DNA of 64,000 nucleotides. Origin: Phoronis australis (Eukaryota; Phoronida; Phoronidae). Below, piece by piece: positions 1 through 13,219 of the stretch (positions within the stretch are counted from its first letter, which is position 1; the number at the start of each line of letters is the position of its first letter). The stretch is taken from contig NMRA01000086.1 of the NCBI GenBank assembly GCA_002633005.1, forward strand, positions 475,559-539,558, read 5' to 3'. Position numbers and translations under genes: made by a program. The notes under the pieces are model-generated. The model had not been told where the DNA came from and made no database searches. It saw only the letters and a program-made list of their open reading frames with translations.

Positions 1-3000
1 TCGCGAGATCAAGATAGACTTAATGAGTACTTAATAACCACTAGATTCGAACTAAAATTTGAGTAAAAACTGTTTACGATTTCTAGTAAAACCTCGAACT
101 CAGACTCGAACTTTTAGCTCTAATGCTGGGATCATTAACTGCCATCAATAAGCTCTCAAATATAAAATAAAAGAAACTTATCTCGAGTTCAAACAAAAGT
201 AGAATAGAAAACAAAAAATCTTGGTCTCAGGTGTTACTTTCATAACAGTCTATGCTTTCACAATGCAGTGAATGTGCAACTTGAGTGGAAGTCGGGTCTT
301 TAATAACCTATTCCCCCAGCACCACTGGTGTAGTCAGAATTATTCAATAGAGGTTGCCAAAATTGAAATTGTTGGCGACCAATGATTGTGACTGAAATGA
401 GAGGGAACCTGGAGGCACTGCATGAACAAGGGACAGGGGAGCTAGGAAAGGTCTGCAATGAAGAGGGTGTAGCCTTGTTGTGCGCCCTATGGCTAGTATG
501 TTAATGCCTTAGTACTTCAGTCTATCCCTAAACTAGACCATATTTCTAATCAATACGTCAGCAAAATAAAGTTCCCAATGGTTAGACAAATTTCTTGGCA
601 TGTTGTGTTTTTTAGCCTATGAGTGTAATATTTCTAGGAACACGTTAATGGTGTCACAGTTTTTAATTTTGAGTCAACGTGAAGGTGTTTGCCAGTGCGA
701 ATGTTCTGAAGCATTTCACACTGCCCAACTCTTGCCACGAGGAGGCCCCCTCAATAAGAGTCAAATTTGTAATTTTGAAAAACTTTTCGAAAAGACCGAA
801 ATGTTGACTAAAATCACTGCTGTATTATGTAGATCATAACATCAAGAATGAAACACTAGCATGTTGCTCAAAACACTGAGTAAAACATAATGGTAATAGT
901 CACATACAGGGCACCCCCACTTTGAGAACCAGTGTTTTCTACTGCATAACAAGAACCTGATTTTCACTGAATAGCAGGCGTCAAAACTTGTTCTCAAAAT
1001 TTGGATTGCCAGTGAGTGACTACTGCCTGGATAACAATCAACCCACCTAAAGCACAAAGAACCCGTCGATTTGGGCTACGTGACCCAACTTAAAGTCTCT
1101 GAAGTACCCTGACCTCCCAATTTTGAAATGTGAGATGTTTTTGCAACAAGTCATTTCAACAAACCAGGTTTTTAAAGTTCACTTTCTTACAAAGTCTAAC
1201 TCCAGGATGCTTTGATTACAGCGAACCTTAGTAGTTTCTGAATGTTTTAGAATGGTTCTGGTTTTGCAATTAGACTGAAATTAATAGATGATTCTTTCAA
1301 ACTGCAACACTTGACATCATGTGATCGTGGAAAGCAAAAAAATGAAACAGTTGACGAGTCGGGATCCAGGATAGACTTCCATTGAGGCTCTCACCAAAAT
1401 GGGTCAGTTTTAATGACTGTGCCAACTCACAAAAGGGTGAGGTTTTATCCTGATGATTATGCTAAAGAGTGGGTATAATCCTAATTTCAAGGCAACAAAC
1501 ACCCTCCGAAATAATAATACTCTGTACGATGGCAGTCATTGCTGAATGGCACTGCCAGAAGCGATACTGTCAGTCATTATAAAACTATTGCTAGACTGCT
1601 TAATGTTTGTGTGTTTAGGACCATTGACTGTATTTTTATGCTCCTGACTTCTGTTAGTAGTGACAAGTGTGCCAGTCTATTATACAATGACAATGAATAG
1701 CAGAATTTCAGCATTATCCTTATCTAACCCACTAGTTCAACTTTCACGGTATTTACGGGAGCTTATATAAACTTATTATAACATACATGAACATGTTAAC
1801 ATACGAGAGGGTGAGCTCTGAAAAGATCGAGACAATCTACCGTGGCCGCGACACACTCAGCTACTCCTTTCCCACTATTCGGTGCTACAGTTTTCCTAAA
1901 ATGACTGTTGTTGTGGGTGGCCTACCTAGGCTAATGGTAATGGCTATTAGCCTATTTCTTCCACAAAATATTTCGTAAAAATCTTCAGAATCCAGCACAG
2001 TATACAAGATAATTATCACAACATGTTTCGTATACATTACTGGTGATGTTTTCCTTGACTCGTTAGCTTTGAAATGCGGGAGTTTGATGAAAACAGAGAT
2101 TTAAACAGCTGTAAATCCATCGACATTCTTTTACTGGAAGTCGCCATGTTGGTGAACTAGTTTGATCTATTATACAACTGACCAATAGAATGCCTTGTTT
2201 CTTGAAATCGGAACAGCCAATGATATTGCAAGAATGCGGATGGAAAAGTGTCCTGTAGCAGACCCCAACCAACCTCGAGGGTCTGTGCAGGAGACTAACT
2301 CTGTCCCTGCCAGCCTTCACGAAGTCTCGTGCAGTCTTCTTAAAATTAAAACCGTCGTTGGTCGTCGCAGCCCGCACTCGTGCCCCAGATATCCCTAACT
2401 GAGAATGGGTCTTTAGTTAGATTCAAGAATCACGACTGGCAGTCATTGGAACTGAGCTCTTTTGTTAACAATATAATCAATGTTTTAGGAACTGTTCAAC
2501 TCTTGAACACCCTTTTAATGGTTATTAAATGGACGCAAACAAGGTAAAATGTTATTTATGTTAGTTCCGACTCATTAGTAGACGCTCAAGAGTAATGAAC
2601 AGTTTGAGTTCTTGTCTAGGAATTGTGGACATTCGAAGTAGTGAACTTTCTAGAGAAAATTCGGAGTAGTGACGCTTCGGAAAAGTGACATGAATAACCT
2701 TGGAAATTTTTTCCATCAAGTTTCGGTCACTAGTATGAAATCTGCGAGGCTGAGCACCATTTACACTTGGAGAAGACTAACTTCGTTGATCAAAGTTTTA
2801 ATTAGGTCTAGACTTACTTTTTCTTAATAACGTGAACAATCGGGGATTTCTCAGTGCAAGAAAACTTAATGTCTGGTTTCTGAGAAACAACAGAGCAGTC
2901 AGTGAACTTACCGTCGGCGTGTACTGAATTTGAACGGAAACGCACACTATGCATGTCAATCCACCAATCCACAATAAAAGTGCATACCGGATGAACAACA

Positions 3001-4169
3001 TATTTGACGATCTCTTTCAATTCGAAATTTGAAAATGCCTGCATACCGTGAATAATACGCTTACAAGGAAGTCGCGCATTTCTAGATATGCGGGAATTTT
3101 CACCGCTCGTCCTTCTGAGCGGCTTGTACCACAATCAAAGAGAGCACGGCGCCGGAATCAAATACAATTGTGATGACCGTATTGCCCGATGCGAGCATTA
3201 ATCACTAATTTTCGTTATAAACGAACACCACGGCGGTATTCAGCTAAAAAAAACAACTAAGTAGGCCTACGGTTTTCGATTTTTAAAAATCGATGAAATA
3301 ATAATCTAAAAACTACAACCATTGGGTACGATTGAAGATAAACTACCGCGCGTATTGATATACTCGGTGGATATACAAACGCTGATCATAGTTAACAATA
3401 TCACATGGATTCATTTTTAATATATTTCTTTCGATCTCGAAACAGTTGTTGTGCCCACTTTTCATTTTTTATTACTGACAAAGAGCTATAATAGTTATAT
3501 AGTCAGTGCCACCGAAATTGTCCAGAGATTCCAAATCTTCAGCTTGGTTATCTTTGCACTTTTGTTTTTATTTTATGATTTGAGTTCTAATAAAGATTAA
3601 ACTTTAATGATGCGTGAAATGTTTAGTGTACCTGTAATGTGGTAAGTTTAGGGATCGGCTCACAATGAACTTAACTCATTAAGTTTAGCTGGCGATCAAA
3701 ATCTACCACAGTTTTGGTATTTCAAATTTAAAACTTAGATAAAAAATTATCAACCCGTTTCCGGTAAGCAAAAAAAAAACAAGTGGGCAGAAGCATTAAA
3801 AATTAAATAAAGAAAACCAATATGAAACTTATCGTTCCCTTGGGAAGTGGTCCTTTGTGAAGATAAACACAAGTTAACCTTTTTAGTCATTTCGTAATAT
3901 TTATAATATACCAAGTTAAAATTACTCTCCACAGTTGCAGGCTATAACTCTGCAAATGTCAGAGAAAACAAAAATGGGTGTACTAACAACAACCATTGTT
4001 GAGACAGTAATGCTAGCAATTACCTTTCCACTTCATTAGCTCAGATCTACATCAATACAAAGGGCATGCTGAATAGGCATCGCAAAAATTGTCTGGGGCT
4101 TAGGGAATCAGAGCGGTCACCAGTGTAAGCGAAAAGTTTCTCCACATGTCCACTATCGCACTATGTTAG
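1..4169. other. AT-rich stretch without recognisable gene
   Basis: No open frame here resembles a known family and no convincing exon with splice signals was found. The longest frame (106 codons, minus, 2814-3134) is not recognised. One copy of a dispersed hairpin repeat (GAACCAGT... about 924-1001) is present; related copies lie at 44331 and 57477. Confidence 0.5.
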
Positions 4170-4480
4170 CAGGTAAGTGGTGGATCTACGGGGGGGTTCA
4201 GGGGGCTTAAACCCCCCTCCCCCCTTGGGCCAGGACCCAAAAATCAAAAAAAAAACAAACACGTCTCCAGCAAAACAAAAACGGCACCGGCAGCGTGTGT
4301 AAACCCCAAGTAAACCAACTTGGAAAAAATGAGGAAAAATATAATCTTTTGCTTTGTGAATTGCTGTTATGAAAATCAACGCATTTCGAGTCTTCGTGGC
4401 TCATCGGCAAAACGCGCGGAGATCAATTGTGCGCACGCTTCCGTCGACACTTCTGAAGTAGCCAAGCATTTTAGATGAAT
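4170..4480. repeat. Fragment of a G/C-tract transposon-end-like repeat
   Basis: The segment opens with GTGGTGGATCTACGGGGGG followed by facing G and C tracts (GGGGGCTT...CCCCCCTCC). Similar poly-C/poly-G blocks ending in an inverted ACGTAGATCTGCCACTG occur near 11895-11997, and a related block lies at 12695-12750. Such blocks look like degenerate ends of non-autonomous DNA transposons; the family is not identified. Confidence 0.35.
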
Positions 4481-5149
4481 CCACCGTTGAAAGAGCAGCT
4501 CTAAAGCTGATTTATTTAGGTACTATAGTTTCTTTACTCTAAGATATGTTTTGATTTGATTAGGGGAAATATTGTGGTGCCGCAACCCTGATATTCAGTC
4601 GAATTTACATGCAACTTTTTAACCTCATCTGTCATGCCGTGTCATTCTATTACACTCCACACGTTTGTAACTCGAATTTGACTGGTGTATAGTAAAGTTG
4701 CCTTGCGCAATATCATACAGTGTTCATGTACATGTAATATTTTTGAAAAAATCGTTGCTATTGTGGCGGGCACCGTGGTCTGTGTATGAAAACCTCTTTC
4801 AAACACAACTCTGTGTTAGGGTTTTACGTGGGTTTATTCTAGAGATCTACAAGATACATCTATTCAATATGCTGTCTAACTCTCAACTGAAAACTTGTTT
4901 GTCAGAACTAAAGATCATATGCTCATGAGTCATAATCAGATTTCAGAGAATTGTTTTGAACAACTTACACAATCTATGATTCTAGCTACCAGTGCCATAT
5001 AAGGTTATGTTTTGGACTCTGCAAGTTTAATGAAAACCACGAACATAACAGTCTGGTCGCGAGTCCGTTTGAAGATGCACTCTAACAAGTTATGTATATA
5101 CAAGGAATGACCAAGGGGCGCTCACATTGATAAAGTGACCGCATTCGCG

Positions 5150-6085
5150 AACAGTGTACAGTACCAGAAATTGCGGGGAGGCTGTACTTTCACATCAAAG
5201 TCTTGCGGGACACGTGCGATGTTCAATAGGCCTCCGAAGAAGCCCTAGTGCCGACCTCAACAACTACCGTCTTTCTACCTGCAATAAGCAACATTGCCGT
5301 TTTCTATACTGGAAATTTCCGCAGAAAGGCCCACCCGACGAAACGCCCATGGCCATGGGTATTTATTTGATGTTAATACTTCGGGTTTCAAGCGTTCAGA
5401 TATTGGGACGTTTATTTCGAAAATTGCAACAGATGCAAATAGATCCTGGGATACATCATCAAGGTTTGAAGTAGTTCATGATGAACGGATCAAATTTAGT
5501 TGCGCATGCTGTAAGTGTTTTGAATGGACTTGGCAACCTCAGGGGGCTTAGTGCCAACTGAGCTGCGAAACGAGATGCTGACATTGTAGAAGCTTAAAAG
5601 CTCATTGACACAGCAGTTGACGAAGCGCAAGTGTTGGGAACAAACATCGAAGATGTCTGGGTAGAACGGTTCTAAGACGAGCAAACCATTAGATCCCATA
5701 TACAGATTCCTTGGCAGCCTAGACAACAGAAAGATAGGACCAACGTTCCTGAAGAAACACCCAGGTAATAAGTTATAATTCTACACGGTTTGTATATAAT
5801 GTCGGTTTTTATGCTTGTGTAGGCCTACAATGAAAACGAAATAGAATTTATTTTGAACATGCCAAATTTACCCAGTACAGCAAAGAGTCTACGAGAGCAC
5901 AGAAACTGATTCTGGTTTGTATTTTCACTTGAGTCTATCTGCTTCATATCCAAAATCTATTTCACGTAGTGCGTAGTTAAATCTGTACTCAATACTTGTT
6001 TCTTTCAGTGAGTACTACAGCGCGAAAACCCTTCCTAGACAACCTCTCGCAACAGTTGACCACCAGATATGTAAAATACATGATT
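5150..6085 (+). pseudogene. Decayed hAT-type transposase (C-terminal part)
   Basis: Across frameshifts and stops the plus strand keeps landmarks of animal hAT transposases of the '52 kDa repressor / ZMYM-like' type: a frame reading AKRDADIVEA then KLIDTAVDEAQVLG, then PWQPRQQKDRTNVPEETP at about 5712-5764, and FLDNLSQQLTTRY at 6032-6070. The junction CCCAG|gtaata (5764/5765) and ctttcag|TGAG (6008/6009) looks like an intron. Splicing would give ETPSEYY, matching the family's usual wording, and one further frameshift then leads to the FLDN block. At least three in-frame stops show that it is dead. The second half continues into a repeat found twice more in the window. Family assignment is from recalled motifs, not a search. 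Confidence 0.5.
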
Positions 6086-6833
6086 GTATGAGCAACCACT
6101 GGGGATTAAAAAGGATCTAGAGAGAAGTTTTCAATTCAACGTTTTTTGCAAAGTACACTTTAGGTCTCGCGACGGACCAGGCCAGCTTGATTTATGTAGA
6201 TATTGAGTTTCAGTGTACTTCTGGTCCCTCGGCGAACTAGTCTTGTGCGTTTTTTTACCAAAGTGGGCTTTATAAAACTATTTATCTAAGTCAGTGCTGT
6301 TTGGTCCCGCGACAGTTCGACTATATTTATAGGGATAATAAGCACAGGTGTACTTTTGGTCTCGTGACGGACCAGGCCAGAGCTTTTGTGTACTCTCAGT
6401 GTACATCTGGTCCCTCTGCGAACTGGTCCTGTATATCTTTTCACCACGGTGTACAGAATGTTTCAGTTTCGTGAAACTGTTTTCAGATGATTTGTTTCCT
6501 GATACATTTGACGTTTTTCAGTTGTTGTCAACGTGATTCAGCTTAACAAAGCGATAATTAATTGTTTATTGACGCTTTTAATAATAGACCATGAGCTGAG
6601 AGCACCATCGTTTGCCAGTTTTTCTCGTAACGAGACAGAACACATGTTTATTTCCGGACTAACAGTTCAGGTCGTCGTTCCTAAACAGCTTGAGGCTGTT
6701 GCGATCATCTGATATTCAAGTTTTTACGCCCCGTCGGTGCTCCTTATGCTCTTGAATATTTGGTGGTTGTCTAAACCCCCTGTATACACACCACACTTTT
6801 TCGTATGCTAAAAAGGTGTGTGAAAGCAGATGT
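5717..6833 (+). repeat. Left arm of 1.1 kb inverted repeat
   Basis: This sequence reappears reverse-complemented at 6835-7895, with the arms meeting at the N at 6834. From 6018 onward it also recurs in direct orientation at 10870-11685 with only scattered differences. The left 300 bases are hAT transposase coding relic. The rest carries alternating blocks such as GTGTACTTYTGGTCYCGYGA and GTGTACATCTGGTCCCTCTG, which give short fortuitous frames. Confidence 0.85.
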
Positions 6834-6834
6834 N
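6834..6834. other. Single N at the centre of the palindrome
   Basis: One undetermined base lies exactly where the two inverted arms meet. A second N (7896) lies at the outer end of the right arm. The pair brackets a 1061-base piece that is an inverted, diverged copy of its neighbour, so these are probably assembly joins. Confidence 0.7.
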
Positions 6835-7895
6835 GTGTGTATACAGGGGTTTAGACAACTACCAAACATTGAAGAGGAGCACCCACGGGGCGTAAAAACT
6901 TGAATATCAGATGATCGCAACAGCCTCAAGCTGTTTAAGAATGAAGACCTGTACTGTTAGTCCGGAAATAAACATGTGTTCTGTCTCGTTACGAGAAAAA
7001 CTGGCGAACGATGGTGCTCTCAGCTCATAGTCTATTACTAAAAGCAACAATAAACAATTAAGTATCACTTCATTAAGCTGAATCACGTTGACAACAATTG
7101 AAAAACGTCAAATGTATCATAAAACAAATCATCTGAAAACAGTTTCACGAAACCAAAACACTCTGTAAGCCTACACCGTGGTGAAAAGATATACAGGAGT
7201 AGTTCGTAGAGGGACCAGATGTACACTGAGAGTACACAAAAACTCTGGCCAGGTCCGTCACGAGACCAAAAGTACACCTGTGCTAATTATCCCTACAAAA
7301 ATAGTCGATCTGTCGCGGGACGAAACAGTACTGGTTGAGACAAATAGTTTTACAAAGCACACTTTGGTAAAAAACATCACAAGACTAGATCGCCGAGGGA
7401 CCAGAAGTACACTGAAACTCGATATCTACACTGGATTGGTCCGTCGTGAGACCTAAAGTGTACTTTGCAAAAAAAATTGAATTGAAACTTCTCTCTAGTC
7501 ACGTTTTAATCCCCAGTGGTTGCTCATACGTGTAGTTTACACATCTGGTGGTTAACTGCTGCGAGAGGTTGTCAAGGAAGGGTTTTCGCACCGTTCTATA
7601 GTACTCACTGGAAGAAACAAGTATTGGGTACAGATTTAACTACGCACTGCGCGAAATAAGATTTTGGATATGAAGCAGATAGACTCATGTGGAAATACAA
7701 ACCAGAATCAGTTTCTGTGCGCTCGTAGACCCTCTGGTGTACTGGGTAAATTTGACATGTCTAAAAATAATTTCTATTTCGTTTTCATTGTACACAAGCA
7801 CAAAAAACCGACATTATTACAAACTGTGAATAATTATAACTTATTACCTGGGTGTTTCTCCAGGAACGTTGGTCCAATCTACCTGCTGTCTAGAC
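6835..7895 (-). repeat. Right arm of the inverted repeat
   Basis: Reverse complement of 5717-6833 with substitutions and small indels throughout; it is clearly more diverged than the 10870-11685 copy is from the left arm. It is bracketed by Ns at 6834 and 7896. The 92-codon and 88-codon plus frames inside it are by-products of the repeat. Confidence 0.85.
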
Positions 7896-7896
7896 N

Positions 7897-9800
7897 TGTT
7901 AATATTTATAGTATTGAAACTGTAGATTAGATAAGCATCTCTCATATTATTATAGTTTTAGATTTTTATTTTCATACTAAATATAATTGTGATTTAAATC
8001 TAATCAACAATTTTCTTTATAACGGTGTTATTTGCAAAGTTCTTTTTTGCAACACATGACAGTGGATCAACTTACCCCGGTGCTATGCACAATTTGCCCC
8101 ATGTGTGGGGCAAGTCGTGCCACCTGACTAGGATTTTTGGCTGGCCGATTCCACAGTGTCTTCTGTTTAATCACCAAAGAACATTGCTACACTAGGTACA
8201 GCAGACATTAATGTATGTGCTTGGATACCAAATAAATGCAAAACACTACTACCTTAATTGTAGTGCAACCAAATGCGAAAAGTGGCACAACTTGCCCCAC
8301 TCTCTACAGCTAGGTGCCACAGACCTCGAAATTTCTCACAGGCATGGTAGTTCTGCTCATTACCTCATCGTGAAACTGCTGTATCAACATGTAGAGCTAA
8401 AGACCGGATGGGTGGCATGAAAAATCTGGGAATTAACTGACACTCGCCTTGCCTGTTGCAGATGTTTAAGTGGAAAACAATCTAATAAACTTCATTTTCT
8501 TGTATAATCCTCCGCCTTTTCTAGCAAAGAAAAGTTATGTCCTCATTTTGAAAGCAATACCCTCGTGACATGCACCAGGGAAAAAAGCTATGTAGTTATC
8601 TAATGCCACCTGAGCATACTCACTTTTTTCTTCACAAAACTGATTAAAAGAGCTCTTGCCCTTAATATATAGGGACTTTTTCTGTTATATATCCTCCCCT
8701 CAACCTGCTTCCGATAGTTACTGATCCAGTTCTAGCAAAACAAAACATTGAGTAATTAACCATCAGAATACACAAGTACAATGTAACGATCAAAACACAC
8801 AGCCTACCTTAGAACAACTTGTACTGGTGCAACTTAGCCCAATTTTAAAATCCGTCCACCCTCACGCACACATCTGGGGTGCCATACAGCGATAAGAAGT
8901 GGCGCACTTACCCTCCCTCGATAAGGTTGACTAAGATGCATCAAGTGGGGCTAGTTACACTAGTTTGAATAACGTCCAGACAGCCCTCAAATCTAGGACA
9001 ATTCAGATAGGAGTAACTTGTTCTAGGTAAGTCTGCGTGTGGAAGGCACTAAATTGAGTTACCAAACTTAAGCAGTGGCAGAAGTGTGATTAATTTCCAG
9101 AAGAAATGCCAAAACAGCCAATGTAATAGCGCGCAGTGTCTACAGTATGGTGCTCGAAAGTGGAAATGGTGATGACATATTCCAGGGGGGTTCCATTTGG
9201 ATTGCAACAAAACTATCAATTGTCAAACCGCAAGTAAACTTCACACGTTGCAGAGGTTAGAACTGCACAGTGCACACAAGCAAGTTCCGAGTCAGAGAGC
9301 AGTCAATTAAGAGTTTGACAAAATGGAAGTTTTAAGAGCAGCTGTCATGTCTCATCTCCATTATTTAGCTTCAGCGCCACCCTTTGATGATGTAACATGA
9401 AACATGCAACATAATGAAAGACATCAGAATTGGAGGTAAGTGGACAAAATTATTTACACAACAGAGACACAAGTGTAACACTGTGTTTCACGCAAGTCGT
9501 AAAAACCATAAAAATCGTAGCAGGTCTGCATTGGAGCAGTGAATCAATTTTGCAAATGATCCATTACCATTTGACTAAACAACGTGACAGCAGTAACGTG
9601 AATTACTTAATTGGCTCTCAAATTCCTGGAGTTCTTCCCGCTGTACACCTTCCAACCTTCATCTCCAGGAAAATAGATAAAATGATAATTTAAATACGCA
9701 TCTGGTGTCGTCTCATACATTTCATTTGAATTTTTCTAATACTGAAAGGACCGCAAGCACATTTGCCTACATAATCTGAACTCTGGTGTAGATTTACTAA
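7897..9800. other. No recognisable gene
   Basis: Frames are short (at most 87 codons) and unrecognised. A scatter of TTGCCCCAC / GGGGCAAG words between 8090 and 8950 hints at an old repeat, but no ends are visible. Confidence 0.4.
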
Positions 9801-9807
9801 GTCTCAC

Positions 9808-10654
9808 CTTTATTCGCTTCGCACCACAACCTAAACGTGCTGCCACATCAACGACCATAGGGGAATTCTCCCGCCTCATTCCTGCCTCCCACGACTCTAT
9901 GAGAAGATCCCTTTCACTTTGAGTGAAGAATTGCGGCAAAATATTCCAACTCATAAATATTGACAAGTGAGTAGTAAAATAATGTAACTTAATGGAAGAA
10001 AATACGACATATCTAAAAAGCATCACAACACGTGATGAAGACTGAGACACAAACTAACGTAGAAGTGACAAGACACATTTGTGACTCAAGCACAAGAGAC
10101 AAATTGTTGGTTAAGGAACGTGACATGATGCACAGTAGACCACGAGATATACTGTAGCATCTGGCCATGTTAGCTCCAAGAATATGTGCTATCCAGCAGA
10201 GTAATTTGTATGTTTCTTAGACAGCCACACCTGAGCACGGCAGGTGGTGAGGACGCCTGTGATTGGGAGGTGGAATTTTCCTAACCCTGACTGAAATATT
10301 GCCGGCACAGGCACCTTTTCCTTTCCATGAATGAGGGCCCTGTACGTGTACACAATACTAGAGTCAATACAGACTGCTAGTTGCCCTAACAGGTAATCAG
10401 TGAATAACGGCCCGTTATTGAGTGGAAAAGACTGGTTCTCAAAATCAGGGACCGCTACCGGATCGACAAGCTCCCTGCCAGATTGCCTAAAATTAAGAGC
10501 ACATTTGAACATGGAATATAATTTACAGAAAATTGCTTCAAGGGTTGTAATTTACTGCAATGTTGACGATTAAAATTATCATAACAAAACAACTCACCTT
10601 CGCTCGTTTACTTGTAGCAGCAACAGCTGTGCGTACATCGTGCAACTCGGCCAT
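9808..10654 (-). CDS. Possible small gene with homeodomain-like helix exon (partial)
   Basis: Two candidate minus-strand exons fit each other in phase. Exon 1 (10654-10598) starts at an ATG with a good context (CAAAATGGCC), encodes MAELHDVRTAVAATSKRAK and ends in AAG|gtgagt. The second (9987-9808) follows a pyrimidine-rich acceptor (cttccattaag), is exactly 60 codons in phase 0 and ends AATAAAG|gtgaga. It contains SERDLLIESWEAGM and VVDVAARLGCGAKRIK, which resembles helices 1-2 and the start of helix 3 of homeodomain-like DNA-binding folds, with the break where homeobox genes often carry an intron. The exon with the recognition helix (W..N) was not found. An intervening open frame at 10189-10512 does not fit the exon 1 phase. 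The gene may be a relic or the model may be wrong; no function is claimed. Confidence 0.3.
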
Positions 10655-10869
10655 TTTGAAAACGCGCTTAAACGTCTGGACGAGAGTAACGTAAAATCAC
10701 GTTTCCTTTCACTACGACTTCTGAGCAGATTTCACCGTTTGGCTAGAAGGCTCGAACGGTTAAGCACATGCTACAAATTTATAAAATTCGCAGGTCTGAA
10801 AGCCGTAACGGCAACCTTTTCCGTTACGGCTTAGACCTTGTTACGGAGTATGGATCGGGTGACAGAACG

Positions 10870-11685
10870 GCGCGAAAACCCTTCCTAGACAACCTCTCGC
10901 AACAGTTGACCACCAGATGTGTAAAATACATGATTGTATGAGCAACCACTGGGGATTAAAAAGGATCTAGAGAGAAGTTTTCAATTCAACGTTTTTTGCA
11001 AAGTACACTTTAGGTCTCGCGACGGACCAGGCCAGCTTGATTTATGTAGATTTTGAGTTTCAGTGTACTTCTGGTCCCTCGGCGAACTAGTCTTTTGCGT
11101 TTTTTTACCAAAGTGGGCTTTATAAAACTATTTATCTAAGTCAGTGCTGTTTGGTCCCGCGACAGTTCGACTATATTTATAGGGATAATAAGCACAGGTG
11201 TACTTTTGGTCTCGTGACGGACCAGGCCAGAGCTTTTGTGTACTCTCAGTGTACATCTGGTCCCTCTGCGAACTGGTCCTGTATATCTTTTCACCACGGT
11301 GTACAGAATGTTTCAGTTTCGTGAAACTGTTTTCAGATGATTTGTTTCCTGATACATTTGACGTTTTTCAGTTGTTGTCAACGTGATTCAGCTTAACAAA
11401 GCGATAATTAATTGTTTATTGACGCTTTTGATAATAGACCATGAGCTGAGAGCACCATCGTTTGCCAGTTTTTCTCGTAACGAGACAGAACACATGTTTA
11501 TTTCCGGACTAACAGTTCAGGTCGTCGTTCCTAAACAGCTTGAGGCTGTTGCGATCATCTGATATTCAAGTTTTTACGCCCCGTCGGTGCTCCTTATGCT
11601 CTTGAATATTTGGTGGTTGTCTAAACCCCCTGTATACACACCACACTTTTTCGTATGCTAAAAAGGTGTGTGAAAGCAGATGTTC
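10870..11685 (+). repeat. Third copy of the 0.8 kb hAT-associated repeat
   Basis: Begins GCGCGAAAACCCTTCCTAGA, corresponding to position 6020, and follows the left palindrome arm almost base for base to CAGATGT at about 11685, after which the sequence differs. Unlike the arm it has no N at its end, so its right flank (TCCAACAAAAATTTTTGC) may show the true continuation of the repeat. Confidence 0.85.
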
Positions 11686-12389
11686 CAACAAAAATTTTTG
11701 CTGGTGGTGTGACTCACACCCAGATGTGCACAATGTGGTTTCACGAAACTTATGAGCCATGTTCATGTGACGAAATCGAGAAGGATTTTTAATTATCTTA
11801 AGAAAAACTCCAGAGACATGTTAAGTGCCAGAAACTTACCAGGATGCATGGAAATTTCACTGTTTGGCTACAAAAACAAAAAATTGTCTTACGCGGGGAA
11901 ACCCCCCTCCCGACCTCCCCCCGCTCGGCTCCTCGCGCCTCGGATTCGACCTTTGCGGGAATTCTAACCCCCCCTTACTGAAAACGTAGATCTGCCACTG
12001 CAAGTACACCAAAGTAGAACATAACTCGTCATTTTATGCTCTTTTGTTTCTTGGTCGATTTTAAAGCATTCACACCGCACTAGGGGGCCTACTTTTTGTG
12101 AGCGCTCTCGATGCTATATAGCTTCTAGCGCCTCCTTAATTTGTTACCCTGGGCTGTAGCGACCAAGCACGTTCAATGCCGATGAATAACATAAAGCCTC
12201 TTCTAATCGTCTGTAAGATCCTGTTGTCTACGCAAACGTCACTGGTGCCGGGTACGGTCCGATTATTGTGTGAAGCAAATTCAAAACGATATTAATTTGA
12301 TTATGATCGTGCTTATAGCAGTAATAGTAGCCGCAACAATTTTGTTGTTGTTCTTGTCCATTTATATCCCAAGGTACCTAAACTACACG
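11686..12389. other. No recognisable gene; contains G/C-tract repeat fragment
   Basis: Holds a poly-C block (11897-11930) ending in ACGTAGATCTGCCACTG (inverted relative to the 4170 fragment). Nothing else is recognised. Confidence 0.4.
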
Positions 12390-12590
12390 GTCAACGGACT
12401 CAAAAACACGGGAACGGACGGGACGCATGAACACGACTCACGGACCGGCAAACACCGTCCACTGACTCACAAACACGGGAACGGACTCACAAAACACGAT
12501 CCACGCACCCAAATACACGGGACACGGACACATATTCACGAGGAAACACGGTTAACAGACTGCGAAACACGGTTTACGGACAAAATGTCA
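12390..12590 (+). repeat. Degenerate ACACGG tandem repeat
   Basis: The word ACACGG or AACACG recurs every 15-25 bases (CACGGGAACGGAC, CACGGACCGG, CACGGGACACGG and so on). It lies inside a 114-codon frame with one hydrophobic stretch near its N-terminus. The repeat-derived composition suggests the frame is fortuitous. Confidence 0.5.
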
Positions 12591-13219
12591 ACTTCAGCGT
12601 TGACAGCTGTGTAATGGGTGCGAGATTAAATATATTTCTGATATTATTTTTGTCTGTACCTGTCTTATCCTATGCAATAGGCTAGGGCAGGACCTTTTCC
12701 GCGGGGGGTTCGATCGAACCCCCGAACCCCGCCCCCCTGGCTACGGGCCTGGAGTGTGTGACAAGCATTTTTGCCACTGGATTACGAAAAACGGATATGT
12801 ACGCGGAATCGGTGACGGTTCCTGCAAAGCAACCCCTGAAGAAGGGTGCCATACTGTTGCTGTTGATTCCCGGCAGTACCCCGTCGGCGCCATCCCCGAG
12901 AAGTGCATTTTGAAGCGAGTGGCCTCGCGAGCTGTGGCCTCTACGGATGCGCTTCATATACTGGCACCCGTGCCTCCGAACGTTTCCCAAAGCGTGCAGT
13001 GATTTGCCCTGTGCTGGTGTTGTCTCCAACCCAAAGCCTGTAAGCAGTTCTGCAGTGATGTTGAGTATTGGTAGTGAATACACGTCATTGTCGACACCCA
13101 GTGGGGAAGACAGTTCGTTGTCCAGTGGTCAGGCCGGTGAGCCAAACTTTGATAAGTTTATTGTGGACTTCACTACAGTATTGCAGCTATTAGAAGGTGC
13201 CAGGTGTGTGGCGAGGGAG

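Noticed and set aside
12700-12730. tRNA-like T-arm word GGTTCGATCGAACCCCC
   Set aside because: It is a simple palindrome in a G/C-tract repeat; no acceptor stem, D-arm or anticodon arm fits.
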